Assembly: GCF_013387465.1 (NCBI RefSeq)
Contig: NZ_VYGV01000011.1
Location: 1-64,000, forward strand
DNA: 64,000 nucleotides
Source of the DNA: Hydrogenophaga aromaticivorans
Lineage (GTDB): Bacteria > Pseudomonadota > Gammaproteobacteria > Burkholderiales > Burkholderiaceae_C
Direction: 5' to 3'
Positions 7,295 through 16,239 of the stretch are shown one piece after another. Every line of letters begins with the position of its first letter. Position 1 is the stretch's first letter. A model generated the notes under the pieces. It worked only from the letters and a program-made list of their open reading frames with translations, was not told the DNA's origin and made no database searches. A program made the position numbers and the translations under genes.

Positions 7295-10200
7295 ATGACC
7301 CAAGTCCCTTCACTCAACCCTGCGCAAGCCCGCGCGAACGATGCGGACGACCCCAACCTGAAGCGCCTGGAAGCTCGCAGCGCTCTGGAGCCCGGTCAAT
7401 ACTGGCGCCTGAAGACTTCGATCACCGTCAAGAACCCCCACAGCAGCTTCTACAGAGATGAGACGCTGCATGAGGGTGACATGCACCTGATCACCAAGCT
7501 CTTCGAGTTTGAAGGTGCCCTGCACTCGGTGACGATCCTGGAGCACCCACGAGAGGCCAACAAGGACCGCTTCGCCAACCATACGCTACTCACCGCCGAC
7601 TTCCTTCAGGCCTTTGATCCGGTACCGATGGACGAGGCACTCGCCATACGCGCTCAGGAACAGGCCGATGTGATGAGTAAGGTGCAAGCCGTTCAGGAAG
7701 AAATGCGGCAGGCCCAGCTCAACCCACTGGCGCTGCCCGGCGTGCAGGAGGCGGCTCGCAAGGCGGTGGAAACCTTCGAGGCCAATGAAACGGCCCGCGT
7801 CCAGTCCGAGGTCAAGGACATGGTCCAGCGCGAGAGCGATCTGCGCCGCATCCACCGACGCGCCGCACGCCGCTCTGAAGCCAAGGGGAATCCACTCGCC
7901 GTGCGCAAGGCAACCATTTCAGATCGCCTGGACGTCATGATCAGCGAAGGCGTGACTTCCGATGGTGTGCGGGAACTGCAGCTGGAGGCCGGCCGCCGCA
8001 TGGCGATCGCCGAGGTCACCAGCAAGTGGCTGGCCGAGCGGAGTGAGCGCATGTCCCGACTGCTGGAATGCATCACCCCCTACCTGGCCGAGCACGGACA
8101 GCTGGCGCTGGCCAGCGCACATGGTGCCATCGAGCGCGTGGCACAGATTGAACGCGGCATCACCTCGCTCAAGCTCTACACCGGTGATGGGGTCGTGGTG
8201 ATCCCTGTTCGGGAAGGTGTTGATGCCCCCACCCATGAGCCCCTGACACTGGTTCAGGAGAAGCTGGCCATGGATGAAGAGTTGGCCGTTCATGCGGATG
8301 TCGACGATGAGTTCGATTGCACCAGCCAGGAGATCTTCTTCAAGCGACTGTCCACCGATGAACAGCTGTTGGACCAGATCCTGCCGGCGCCGCGCTGTGT
8401 GGTTTCCATGCAGATCACCCGCCGCGCCATCGAGTACGGGGAGCGCGTGAATCCATTCGAAGCAGTCGCCCGCGCTCTGGAGAACAAGCGGGTGTTCCTG
8501 CTGGTGCGCAACGGCCAGAACGTCCATGCGGTGTATTCCACTGAGCCCTCACACGAGGCGGCCAAGAGGCTGTTCCCCACCGAGGATGAGATTCACGAGC
8601 CGTTCAAGGGGATCGATGGATCCAGCATCGGTCTGCAGGATGTGGCTTTCGGCAAGGCTTCCGGCCGTTTTGAGGACCAGGCCCTGCACTACCGGCGCTT
8701 CCTGATCCTGCTGTGCGGACTGGACCACCGAATGAACCTCTTTGGCGAGTTCTGCCCTCCCGAGGAAAAGTCGAATTTCATGTCCCAGGCCTTCCAGCAG
8801 CGCTTCTTTCGGTTCCTGGAGAACGACGACCCCGGCCGCTTGATCGGCGGACAGACAGAAAGCGTGCGTGAATGGATGCAGCGCCACAACAGCCAGCTGC
8901 GCTCGGGTTCGCGTGTGGTGGTCCAAAGCGGCAGCACCCTGCGAGCAGCAGCACCGCACATTGCCCGGATGCGTGACCTGCAGATCGACCAGACCACGGT
9001 GCGCAAGGCCGCACTGATCGCTGGCGAGAAATCGGGCAACCTGTTCCTCAACATCCCGACGATCAAGGGCCTGTCCAAGTCCGGCACGGCCAGCGCGTGG
9101 CTGACCGGGCCTGACGCCTACAAGAACGACCGCTGGCACTCGTGGTTTCTCTGCATCGACCGCGTGAAGGTGGCCGAGGTGCGCCGCCACATCTACGACC
9201 GCAGCCAGCGTATCGGCTCCATCGCGTGGCTGCGCACCCTGCGAAGGGTCGAACAGCAGCTGGTGGCCGACGATGTGGCCCAGACCGAGCTGCGCGCGTA
9301 CCTGCGCGAATCGGCGCTGGACGCCCAGGTGCACACACCCGCATCGGTGGACGAGGCGATCGACACCGCGGTGGCCACCTGGCGGGCCGATCACCGTGGA
9401 GCCCCCGCGCCGGCACTGGGGGAGGCCAAGGCCGTCGAGCAGCTGCTGTCACTGATTTTCCCGAAGGGCTACCTTACGGGCTCTCTGCGCCCCATCATCG
9501 ATGCCCTGTGTCAGCGTGAGCACCTCCAACCGTTGATGCTCACTCGAACCGGCAAGAGCCAGTTTGCGCTGTACAGCTTGGTGCCCGAGGCAGACAAGAC
9601 GTCCTACAGCACGGGTGTTGCCTGGGGATGGGTGCGCCGGCACCTGATCAAGGTCGGCCGCGACCGCGCCAGCCTGGGCTCATCCTCGACCGTCTGGCTG
9701 CAGCACAAGACGCTGGAAGCCACTGAGGAAATCGTGATCCGCTGGCCAGAACTCGACGCATGGGTGCATCAAGAGGCCGAGCCATGCCGACTGCCGACGC
9801 TGGCAAAGATCAAGGCGGCGATAGCGGATGGCCAGCGCGTGATCGAACAAATCACACAGGCACGCGATCTGGGCAGCGGGCTGGACGAAACCTTGTTGCA
9901 CGGATGGCTGAATGAAGTCAGCAAGCAAGCGGCGCGGCTTAGCTATTCGCAAACCGCATATCTCTCCATCCCGCTGGGTGTGTACCAGCCCAAGAAAAAC
10001 AGTCCACCAGAGATCCTCTATGCGCGCAGCACGCTCTACGAGATCGTCCGCAGCCACGGAACCGCGCAACAGAAGCTGCGGGCATCTCAAACAAAGGGCA
10101 TGCGCTCCAATTGGTCGCGTGGTGAACTCGACAAGACCGATCCGATCCACTGGCACCCGGTGACCAGCACAGAGTTCTTCGGCGTGTCTGTGGACCTTGG

Positions 10201-10651
10201 TGGTCGGGTCAAGGGAAGCACCGAACCTGCATGGTCCAAGGTTCAGACCCATAAGCCGGGTGGCTACAGCCGCAAGATGCGCAATGACCGTTGGCGTGGT
10301 GGATCTACCCGGGCGCAACGCCGCGAGGCTGGCGGCGAGCCCTGGCACGAGAGCAGAAAGGTGGCGGTTTCCTGGAATCGGGCCATCGACGCATTGATGG
10401 GCATCCAGCCTCTTGAACGCCGCACTTTCTACAAAAATGTTCAAGAACGCGTTGACAGGATCTGGGGCGGCATCACCTCCAACCGCGATCAGATCGCCCA
10501 GCAGCGCAAGGCTGAACGCGATCGCAGGTTCGAACCTGCGCAGCCCGCCGCCATCGAGCTTGCCGCTTGCCTCTGGGACCCGATACTCGGACGCTCCATC
10601 GCGAATCGATACCTGTGCGCCAGAGCATCACTTTCAAAGTTGATTTTGTAG
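7295..10651 (+). CDS. Large unknown protein, about 1118 residues
   Basis: The largest gene in the window. The ATG at 7295 is preferred over a TTG at 7274. The product is soluble: a compact N-terminal segment is followed by a charged coiled-coil-like stretch (about residues 115-210). A mixed central domain and a basic, Arg/Trp-rich C-terminal region (about 980-1080) follow. I see no P-loop, nuclease, helicase or methylase motif. The basic tail and the adjacent SF1 helicase gene 45 bases downstream suggest a nucleic-acid role, but this is only inference. The protein has no internal repeats. Confidence 0.75.
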   Translation: MTQVPSLNPAQARANDADDPNLKRLEARSALEPGQYWRLKTSITVKNPHSSFYRDETLHEGDMHLITKLFEFEGALHSVTILEHPREANKDRFANHTLLTADFLQAFDPVPMDEALAIRAQEQADVMSKVQAVQEEMRQAQLNPLALPGVQEAARKAVETFEANETARVQSEVKDMVQRESDLRRIHRRAARRSEAKGNPLAVRKATISDRLDVMISEGVTSDGVRELQLEAGRRMAIAEVTSKWLAERSERMSRLLECITPYLAEHGQLALASAHGAIERVAQIERGITSLKLYTGDGVVVIPVREGVDAPTHEPLTLVQEKLAMDEELAVHADVDDEFDCTSQEIFFKRLSTDEQLLDQILPAPRCVVSMQITRRAIEYGERVNPFEAVARALENKRVFLLVRNGQNVHAVYSTEPSHEAAKRLFPTEDEIHEPFKGIDGSSIGLQDVAFGKASGRFEDQALHYRRFLILLCGLDHRMNLFGEFCPPEEKSNFMSQAFQQRFFRFLENDDPGRLIGGQTESVREWMQRHNSQLRSGSRVVVQSGSTLRAAAPHIARMRDLQIDQTTVRKAALIAGEKSGNLFLNIPTIKGLSKSGTASAWLTGPDAYKNDRWHSWFLCIDRVKVAEVRRHIYDRSQRIGSIAWLRTLRRVEQQLVADDVAQTELRAYLRESALDAQVHTPASVDEAIDTAVATWRADHRGAPAPALGEAKAVEQLLSLIFPKGYLTGSLRPIIDALCQREHLQPLMLTRTGKSQFALYSLVPEADKTSYSTGVAWGWVRRHLIKVGRDRASLGSSSTVWLQHKTLEATEEIVIRWPELDAWVHQEAEPCRLPTLAKIKAAIADGQRVIEQITQARDLGSGLDETLLHGWLNEVSKQAARLSYSQTAYLSIPLGVYQPKKNSPPEILYARSTLYEIVRSHGTAQQKLRASQTKGMRSNWSRGELDKTDPIHWHPVTSTEFFGVSVDLGGRVKGSTEPAWSKVQTHKPGGYSRKMRNDRWRGGSTRAQRREAGGEPWHESRKVAVSWNRAIDALMGIQPLERRTFYKNVQERVDRIWGGITSNRDQIAQQRKAERDRRFEPAQPAAIELAACLWDPILGRSIANRYLCARASLSKLIL

Positions 10652-10696
10652 CGCTGCGCTGCATGATGGGTGCATAGACCAGCACCGAAGAAGATC

Positions 10697-12136
10697 ATGC
10701 TCACAGACGAACAAACTGCCGTGGTGAATGCCCCTTTGCGCGGCATCCTCAAGGTCAAGGCCTTTGCTGGCACCGGTAAAACCACGTGCCTGGTACACAA
10801 GGCGCAGCGTCACGCAGCTGAAGACGGCTGTCGTGGGTTGTATGTGGCGTTCAACAAGTCGGCGCAGACCGATGCCCAAGCCCGCTTTGGTCAAAGTGCG
10901 ATCTGCAAGACGGGGCACGCCCTGGCCTTTCCTCGATTCGGCCAGAAGTACAAGCACAAGCTGCGCTCCATGAAGCCCCTGGAGGTCATCCAGATCACAG
11001 GACTGGTGAGCGAGTTCACCGAAGCCCGCATCCTTCTCGATGCCGTCAACGACTGGTGCATCAGCGATGCCATGGAGTTCCCGAGCAAGATCCGCCTGGG
11101 TGAAATGGCCAACCGCATCAGCCCGGTGCGAGCAGCCCAGCTCAACGTGATGGCCCGCCAGCTCTGGGATTTGATGTGCGACCCGGAGAGTGCGGTCCCC
11201 ATGCCCCACGATGGCTATTTCAAGCTCTTCCAGCTCTCCCGCCCTCGCCTGCCGGGCGACTACCTCATGGTCGACGAGTTCCAGGACACCAACCCTGTGA
11301 TGCTCGATGTCATCCGACGCCAGACTCAGCCGATGATCGTTGTGGGCGATTCCCACCAGTCGATCTACGCTTTCCGAGGCGCTATCAACGCCATGGAGAC
11401 CTTCAAAGCCGATAAGGAGCTGGCCATCACGCAGAGCTTTCGATTCGGCGAGAAGGTGGCCCGCGTTGCCAACGCGCTGCTGGACATCAAGCGAGAGCCT
11501 CAACTGCTGATCGGCCTCGGTCCCAGCACGGCGTTGAACTGGAACGAGCAGCGCCGGCCCGTGGCGAAATCCATCAGCATCATCTCGCGCACCAACGCAG
11601 GCCTCTTCGGTCATGCGGTTGAAGCCATTCGTTCCGAAAAGTCGCTGAGCTTTGTCGGTGGCGTGCTGTCGTACAACCTGCACAAACTCTCCGATGCCCG
11701 GCACATCGCCAACGGGAATTTCGCGGCCGTGCGTGACCCGTTCCTGCGCTCATTCAAGAGCTACTGGCAGCTTCAAGAATACGCCGATGAGGTCGAGGAC
11801 ATGGAGCTCATGCGCCTGGTCAAGACCTGCGACGAATACGGCGATCAGATCTTCGAGCTGGTCGACGCGATCCATGCCAAGGCACGCACCGATCTTGACG
11901 CCCAAATCATCCTCTCCACGGCGCACAGGTGCAAAGGGATGACTCTTGAGCACGTGGTGATGGCCGACGATTTTCCGGCCATCGTTGAGGACGATGAACT
12001 CGTTGATGAACTGGACCTGCAGGAGATCAACCTGGCCTATGTGACTGCGACTCGGGCAGTGCACTCACTCACGTTGAACGCCACCACGAAGGACTATCTC
12101 TTGTGGCGGCATGACCGTTTCGGGCCCGTGCAATAG
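10697..12136 (+). CDS. UvrD/Rep-type SF1A DNA helicase
   Basis: A 479-residue helicase. Walker A is AFAGTGKTT (residues 22-30). Motif II is MVDEFQDTNP, motif III GDSHQSIYAFRG, motif IV/V region SFRFG and LSTAHRCKGM, and motif VI region AYVTATRA. It is shorter than UvrD (about 720) and resembles the compact helicases related to Fbh1, which strip recombinase from DNA or unwind 3'-tailed duplexes. The ATG at 10697 follows GAAGAAG. It directly follows the large unknown gene, so the two may act together. Confidence 0.85.
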   Translation: MLTDEQTAVVNAPLRGILKVKAFAGTGKTTCLVHKAQRHAAEDGCRGLYVAFNKSAQTDAQARFGQSAICKTGHALAFPRFGQKYKHKLRSMKPLEVIQITGLVSEFTEARILLDAVNDWCISDAMEFPSKIRLGEMANRISPVRAAQLNVMARQLWDLMCDPESAVPMPHDGYFKLFQLSRPRLPGDYLMVDEFQDTNPVMLDVIRRQTQPMIVVGDSHQSIYAFRGAINAMETFKADKELAITQSFRFGEKVARVANALLDIKREPQLLIGLGPSTALNWNEQRRPVAKSISIISRTNAGLFGHAVEAIRSEKSLSFVGGVLSYNLHKLSDARHIANGNFAAVRDPFLRSFKSYWQLQEYADEVEDMELMRLVKTCDEYGDQIFELVDAIHAKARTDLDAQIILSTAHRCKGMTLEHVVMADDFPAIVEDDELVDELDLQEINLAYVTATRAVHSLTLNATTKDYLLWRHDRFGPVQ

Positions 12137-12286
12137 CGCCCCTCAGACATCAGCGCAAGCGCACCCGTGACGCTGATCGAATTCGTCCCGACCATGCCAA
12201 TTCGGTGGAATGAGGTGGTCGACACCTGCGGCAAGCTGAAACCCCCTCATTTAGTGAAGCTTTCGTAGGAGGAACCGCAAGCTGAC

Positions 12287-13675
12287 ATGCGACGCTTGGT
12301 GCATCTCCAATCTCCGGCGACTTCCCCCATGCAGCATACGTACCCACGATTGAATCGTCTCACCAACGAAACAAAGGCTTGGCTGGCCAGCCTAGAGCGC
12401 TACACGCATTTGAAGTCAGTGGGCTGGAACGGAATCACGCCGCGAGGACACGAACTCGAAAAGTGGGTTCAAAAGCAGCGCACGCTGCACCATCAAGCCA
12501 AGTTGCTGCCCTGGAAGAAAGCGGCCCTCGACAAAGCAGGGTTTGCCTTTGTCGCTCCTCGAAAGAGCAAGACCCCTACGGATCAAGACCATGCCCGAAA
12601 TCTCGTGGTCTTTTTCCAACTGCATGGTCACTACGCACCAACCCAGACGGACGGTGGTGCGGCTCTTACCAAATGGTGGGGCCGCTTTCGCGACACAAAC
12701 GGTCAGTCAGGTCTCACCACCGGGAGCAAGGAGTCGGCGCTCGAAGCGCTCCAGATTCTCAAGTCTGGAATTCCAGAGTTTGTCTTCGATGGTGCTTCAA
12801 AGTCACAGATCAATGAATCCAAGGGCCTCACCTTCAATGGCTTCAATCCGAAGCAACCTACGCATGAAATCGATGCAGATCTACTGATCCATTCGAACAT
12901 GAAAAAACTGCCGCAACTCCTATTGGAAAGAGTCAGCAGCATCGAAAAATCTGCCGGAGCCTTATCTGTCATCACCAAGATGCTTCGACGTGCGGCACTG
13001 TTTGGTCAGGTTCTTCGAGTGGAAATTCGCGAAGGCGGCGATACAGACCATTCATGGCTCGTCGATATCGAACTCTTCAAGCGGGACGGGGTTGATCGAA
13101 TTCGCACCACCGTCTCTTCAAATCCAGTTAATGTGAACGATATTTATAGCAGCCTTATTCTCAGCGATACAACCCTAATCGGATACTATGACAATCGAAG
13201 TCGATATGGTTGCATATCAACCGATCATCTTGGGAGACAAGTGATTATCAGCTACGACGCGATTCTTGGCGATCAAATGTCGAGCCTCACCAAAAGAAAA
13301 AGCAAATTAATGCCGAGCACTGTGTATATGGTGAAGCCGCGTCCATTGGCTATTCAATCACTCATTGATGGGCATCGACGAAGAATGTCAGCCACGACCA
13401 CGGCTCACATCCAATTTCTGCGAAATATGAACGACTTGATCTCAAGAATAAAGGCACATGGGAAAAATGCAGGACTCGTTCACCTGAAGTGGAATGACAA
13501 GGGATACGCATACAAGTTCATGGAGCATATGATTCGAAAATCACGTGATATGTCCCTCAGTTTTTCACACGCAGAGCAACTTCATTCAATCAATGTCACA
13601 TGGGGGAAAGAGAGAATCCAATGCGCTGATCTATTTGGTCCAATCTTGCATCCGCAAGATCAACTACCTGTGTAG
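12287..13675 (+). CDS. Protein with helicase-associated-like domain, unknown
   Basis: A 462-residue protein with an AGGAGGA site 11 bases before its ATG. Residues about 50-95 (LEKWVQKQRTLH, GFAFVAPRK) resemble the helicase-associated (HA) domain. That domain usually follows an SF2 helicase core, but no helicase core is present here. The C-terminal half is unassigned and its DNA is clearly lower in GC than the neighbouring genes, which suggests separate acquisition. Function is unknown; nucleic-acid binding is plausible. Confidence 0.6.
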   Translation: MRRLVHLQSPATSPMQHTYPRLNRLTNETKAWLASLERYTHLKSVGWNGITPRGHELEKWVQKQRTLHHQAKLLPWKKAALDKAGFAFVAPRKSKTPTDQDHARNLVVFFQLHGHYAPTQTDGGAALTKWWGRFRDTNGQSGLTTGSKESALEALQILKSGIPEFVFDGASKSQINESKGLTFNGFNPKQPTHEIDADLLIHSNMKKLPQLLLERVSSIEKSAGALSVITKMLRRAALFGQVLRVEIREGGDTDHSWLVDIELFKRDGVDRIRTTVSSNPVNVNDIYSSLILSDTTLIGYYDNRSRYGCISTDHLGRQVIISYDAILGDQMSSLTKRKSKLMPSTVYMVKPRPLAIQSLIDGHRRRMSATTTAHIQFLRNMNDLISRIKAHGKNAGLVHLKWNDKGYAYKFMEHMIRKSRDMSLSFSHAEQLHSINVTWGKERIQCADLFGPILHPQDQLPV

Positions 13676-13780
13676 TCCGTCCATCACCTGGGGGTTTGTT
13701 TCATCTGGTTCGATATTTCTCTCCAAAATTTCCGAAATAGAATGACCGATATCACACCATGACCTCAAAAGGAGTACCTC

Positions 13781-14017
13781 ATGAGCAATGACGTTGAACC
13801 TTCATCGACCATCACCCAACCCGAGTACCACGCCTGGAAAAAGGAATTCAAGCAAGACCGCGGACGTGATCCAACACCCTACGAAGCTTGGGTTGCCGGT
13901 GTTGAGCACGGTCGGAAGCCTCCCCTGCCCGAATCGGACATGAAGCGGATCAGAGAGGTCTATGGCGAACCTGTTTTTCAGGTGCCGCCACCAGGCTCTC
14001 GCCCCAAGAATGGCTGA
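13781..14017 (+). CDS. Hypothetical small protein
   Basis: A 78-residue acidic protein with a strong AAAAGGAG ribosome site. It contains the charged segment WKKEFKQDRGRDPTPYEAWVAG, which is tryptophan- and charge-rich, and a Pro-rich C-terminus. No family is recognised. It stands between the HA-domain gene and the TrbM-like gene. Confidence 0.55.
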   Translation: MSNDVEPSSTITQPEYHAWKKEFKQDRGRDPTPYEAWVAGVEHGRKPPLPESDMKRIREVYGEPVFQVPPPGSRPKNG

Positions 14018-14128
14018 AACGCACCCGTTCATCCGGTGATCGAAAGCACTGCCGCGGTGCTCGCTTTCACCTCTTCGCGCTGATCAGAACGAAGTAGAGT
14101 GGTTTTTTTCTGCTTCGGAGTCACGATC

Positions 14129-14458
14129 ATGCGCACCATCAAACCACTCTTGGCCGCGGCCCTTTTGCTTGCGGCTCTCAGCAGCCATGCCAACGAGGCC
14201 GCCTGTGGCGTTCTGCTGTGCATGTCCGACGCCAGCAGCACCTCGGCACCCCACCAGTGCAAGCCGTATGTGGAGGCCTACTTCGACATTCGCGTGTACA
14301 AGAAGGGCACCTTCAAGACCAAGTTCGACCCGGTTCGAACGGCCAAGAAGCGCTACGAGATGATCTTGGAGCACTGTCAGGATGCCCGCCAGAGCGACCG
14401 GGACCGCATCCACGCGAAATTCGGCATGCTCCAGTGGTCGCCATTCGTGTTCAATTGA
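14129..14458 (+). CDS. TrbM/KikA-like secreted protein
   Basis: A 109-residue protein with a Sec signal peptide (MRTIKPLLAAALLLAALSSHA, cleavage after about residue 21). The mature part begins NEAACGVLLCMSD and continues with QCKPYVEAYFDI and a Cys near the end of a helix (EHC). This pattern matches TrbM/KikA of conjugative plasmids, a small periplasmic protein linked to mating-pair formation. It is isolated here, with no other Trb genes around it. The ATG at 14129 is chosen because it gives the signal peptide. Confidence 0.65.
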   Translation: MRTIKPLLAAALLLAALSSHANEAACGVLLCMSDASSTSAPHQCKPYVEAYFDIRVYKKGTFKTKFDPVRTAKKRYEMILEHCQDARQSDRDRIHAKFGMLQWSPFVFN

Positions 14459-14503
14459 TTTCGCATTTGCGATAGCGAATCGTTGAGCGATCATGAATGT
14501 CAC

Positions 14504-15223
14504 ATGAAAGTACAAGCCTCCCTCTCCAAGCACGCCGCTGATCGCATTCGCGAGCGTTTGAACATCGAAGACCCCATTGCCGACTTCCAGAGCATTCGTC
14601 GCTTCTCCAACGAGACGGTGTTTCTCAAACAGGGCGACTGGAACGACAACAAGCTGGTGAATTTCCGGCTGTGCTACTTCCCCAGTGGCGATGTGCACGC
14701 CGTGCTGGTCACTGAATCGAACATCCAGGATGGCATCGCGATTCACCACCTCGTGATCACCGTCATCACGGTCGACATGTTCGAGGAACGCAACGGACCC
14801 ATCGCCAAACTGGACACCTGTCGCGCGGCGCAGGCTCGCCTCGGTCATGTCGCCTACCGCGCCTGGTCGGCCGCCCGCTATGGCTGCACGCAGCGCATCA
14901 ATTCGGGCCGCCTGCATGTCTACTTCAAAGACAGTCGCGCCGGGATCACGGCCAAGATTCGACGGCCTCTGTGCGAGGGCTTCCGGCTGAACGAGCCGTA
15001 TGAAGCCTCACTGGCACACCCGGGCGCACTGAGTGCTGTGCACCAGGAACTGGCCAAGTTCGGCCGCCGACTCAACGATCGGCTGTACATGCGCTTTGAC
15101 AGCGAAGTTGGTCCCTTGAAGATGACGGAGTACGAGGCAAGCCCCTGCCCCTATTGCGGGATGGAACCTCTGCCAACCGACACACCGGCCACACACAGTG
15201 ACAAGCCCTCAAAGGCCATGTGA
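14504..15223 (+). CDS. Hypothetical protein with C-terminal CPYC motif
   Basis: A 239-residue soluble protein beginning MKVQASLSKHAADRIRERL. The N-terminal part has alternating strands (NFRLCYFPSGDVHAVLV); the C-terminal part has CPYCGMEP near residue 220, a possible half of a zinc site. No family is recognised. The ATG is 45 bases after the TrbM-like stop, suggesting co-transcription. Confidence 0.6.
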   Translation: MKVQASLSKHAADRIRERLNIEDPIADFQSIRRFSNETVFLKQGDWNDNKLVNFRLCYFPSGDVHAVLVTESNIQDGIAIHHLVITVITVDMFEERNGPIAKLDTCRAAQARLGHVAYRAWSAARYGCTQRINSGRLHVYFKDSRAGITAKIRRPLCEGFRLNEPYEASLAHPGALSAVHQELAKFGRRLNDRLYMRFDSEVGPLKMTEYEASPCPYCGMEPLPTDTPATHSDKPSKAM

Positions 15224-15342
15224 CCGGCCCAGCAGCTGATACCGAGCCCAAAGCTCACCATCCAAAGTTACCCCCCGGATACCTTGCTGCCATCCCCTGA
15301 AGGACGAGGTATGCCGCAATTTCCAATCCAAGTTTTTTGCCC

Positions 15343-16197
15343 ATGACGACTGAAGATCTCGACCGACTCATCGATGTACTTTTTGCAGACCTGAAGCTGG
15401 AAATGCCCGGCGCAGACGATCCGACGGACCCTCAGGAGGCCCTGGCAAGGTACCGAGAAGCTACCTCGAAGTACCCAGGTGGCATGTCTGCTCATCAGGA
15501 CGAGCATGTCATTCGGTCGAATATGTTTCAGTCCATCCAGATGGAGGTTCGATCCGGCTGGCTGACCCAGGGTCACTTTGAGCGGCTGCTGAAGCGATTG
15601 AGCAAGAAGGAGGGGCGCGACGAGTATCTTCAATGGCTGGCGCAACTGCAGGCGCACCGTGCTCGACTCGCGCAACAACAGCATCGGAATTCGAGGAAAG
15701 AATACAAACCGCTGTTCAGCAGCAAGCAGGAACAGATCCTCTCATTCCTGCAACAAAAGCCCTCCGGCCCCGGCCCCTTGGTGGAGGAGTTCAAGCAGCG
15801 TGAGGACGTGCGAAAGCGCGGCATCGACCTGACGCACGCCCTCATCTACGAGTTTGAATGGGGATTCGTCACACAGCAGTCGGAGATCTACGACTTCTAT
15901 GTTTCGCATGTGTGGCGCCACGGCACCGAGAGGTACATCGACCGATTCCTCTCGGGCTGGAAGGAGGAAGTCGACCACGAGGTGGAAGCCAAACGCATCC
16001 AAACCTGGGGCGACTTTCTGATCAGTTTCGATGACGGCATCAGCAATTTTTCCTGCCTCAGCCTTGGCAACCTGGTTGGTGGCGAGAAGGGGCGCAGCTG
16101 GATCGGGCTGGAGTTCCTGGTTCGGATATTCCCTGTTCTTGCGGCCAAGGTCATCGACCCCAAGTACAAGTTCGCGCGGGACTGGCGTTGCGTCTGA
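15343..16197 (+). CDS. Hypothetical protein
   Basis: A 284-residue soluble protein. The first half is helical and charged, with a coiled-coil-like region (QWLAQLQAHRARLAQQQHR, about residues 100-120). The second half is mixed, with many aromatic residues. No known motif is visible. It converges on the integrase gene; a strong UUCG hairpin lies between the two. Confidence 0.6.
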   Translation: MTTEDLDRLIDVLFADLKLEMPGADDPTDPQEALARYREATSKYPGGMSAHQDEHVIRSNMFQSIQMEVRSGWLTQGHFERLLKRLSKKEGRDEYLQWLAQLQAHRARLAQQQHRNSRKEYKPLFSSKQEQILSFLQQKPSGPGPLVEEFKQREDVRKRGIDLTHALIYEFEWGFVTQQSEIYDFYVSHVWRHGTERYIDRFLSGWKEEVDHEVEAKRIQTWGDFLISFDDGISNFSCLSLGNLVGGEKGRSWIGLEFLVRIFPVLAAKVIDPKYKFARDWRCV

Positions 16198-16212
16198 GCC
16201 CCCAAGGAGCCG

Positions 16213-16239
16213 CCTGCTGAAGCCTTCGGGCTCAGCAGG
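16213..16239. terminator. Strong UUCG hairpin between convergent genes
   Basis: An 8-bp stem CCTGCTGA/TCAGCAGG continues, after one bulged A, into GCC/GGC closed by a TTCG tetraloop. It lacks a clear T tract and overlaps the integrase stop codon (16232-16234). It may end or pause transcription from both sides. Confidence 0.45.

Noticed and set aside
8549-9394. 281-residue minus-strand open frame within the 1118-residue gene
   Set aside because: It is composed of His/Gly/Val/Leu-rich antisense sequence and lies wholly inside a longer, better gene.
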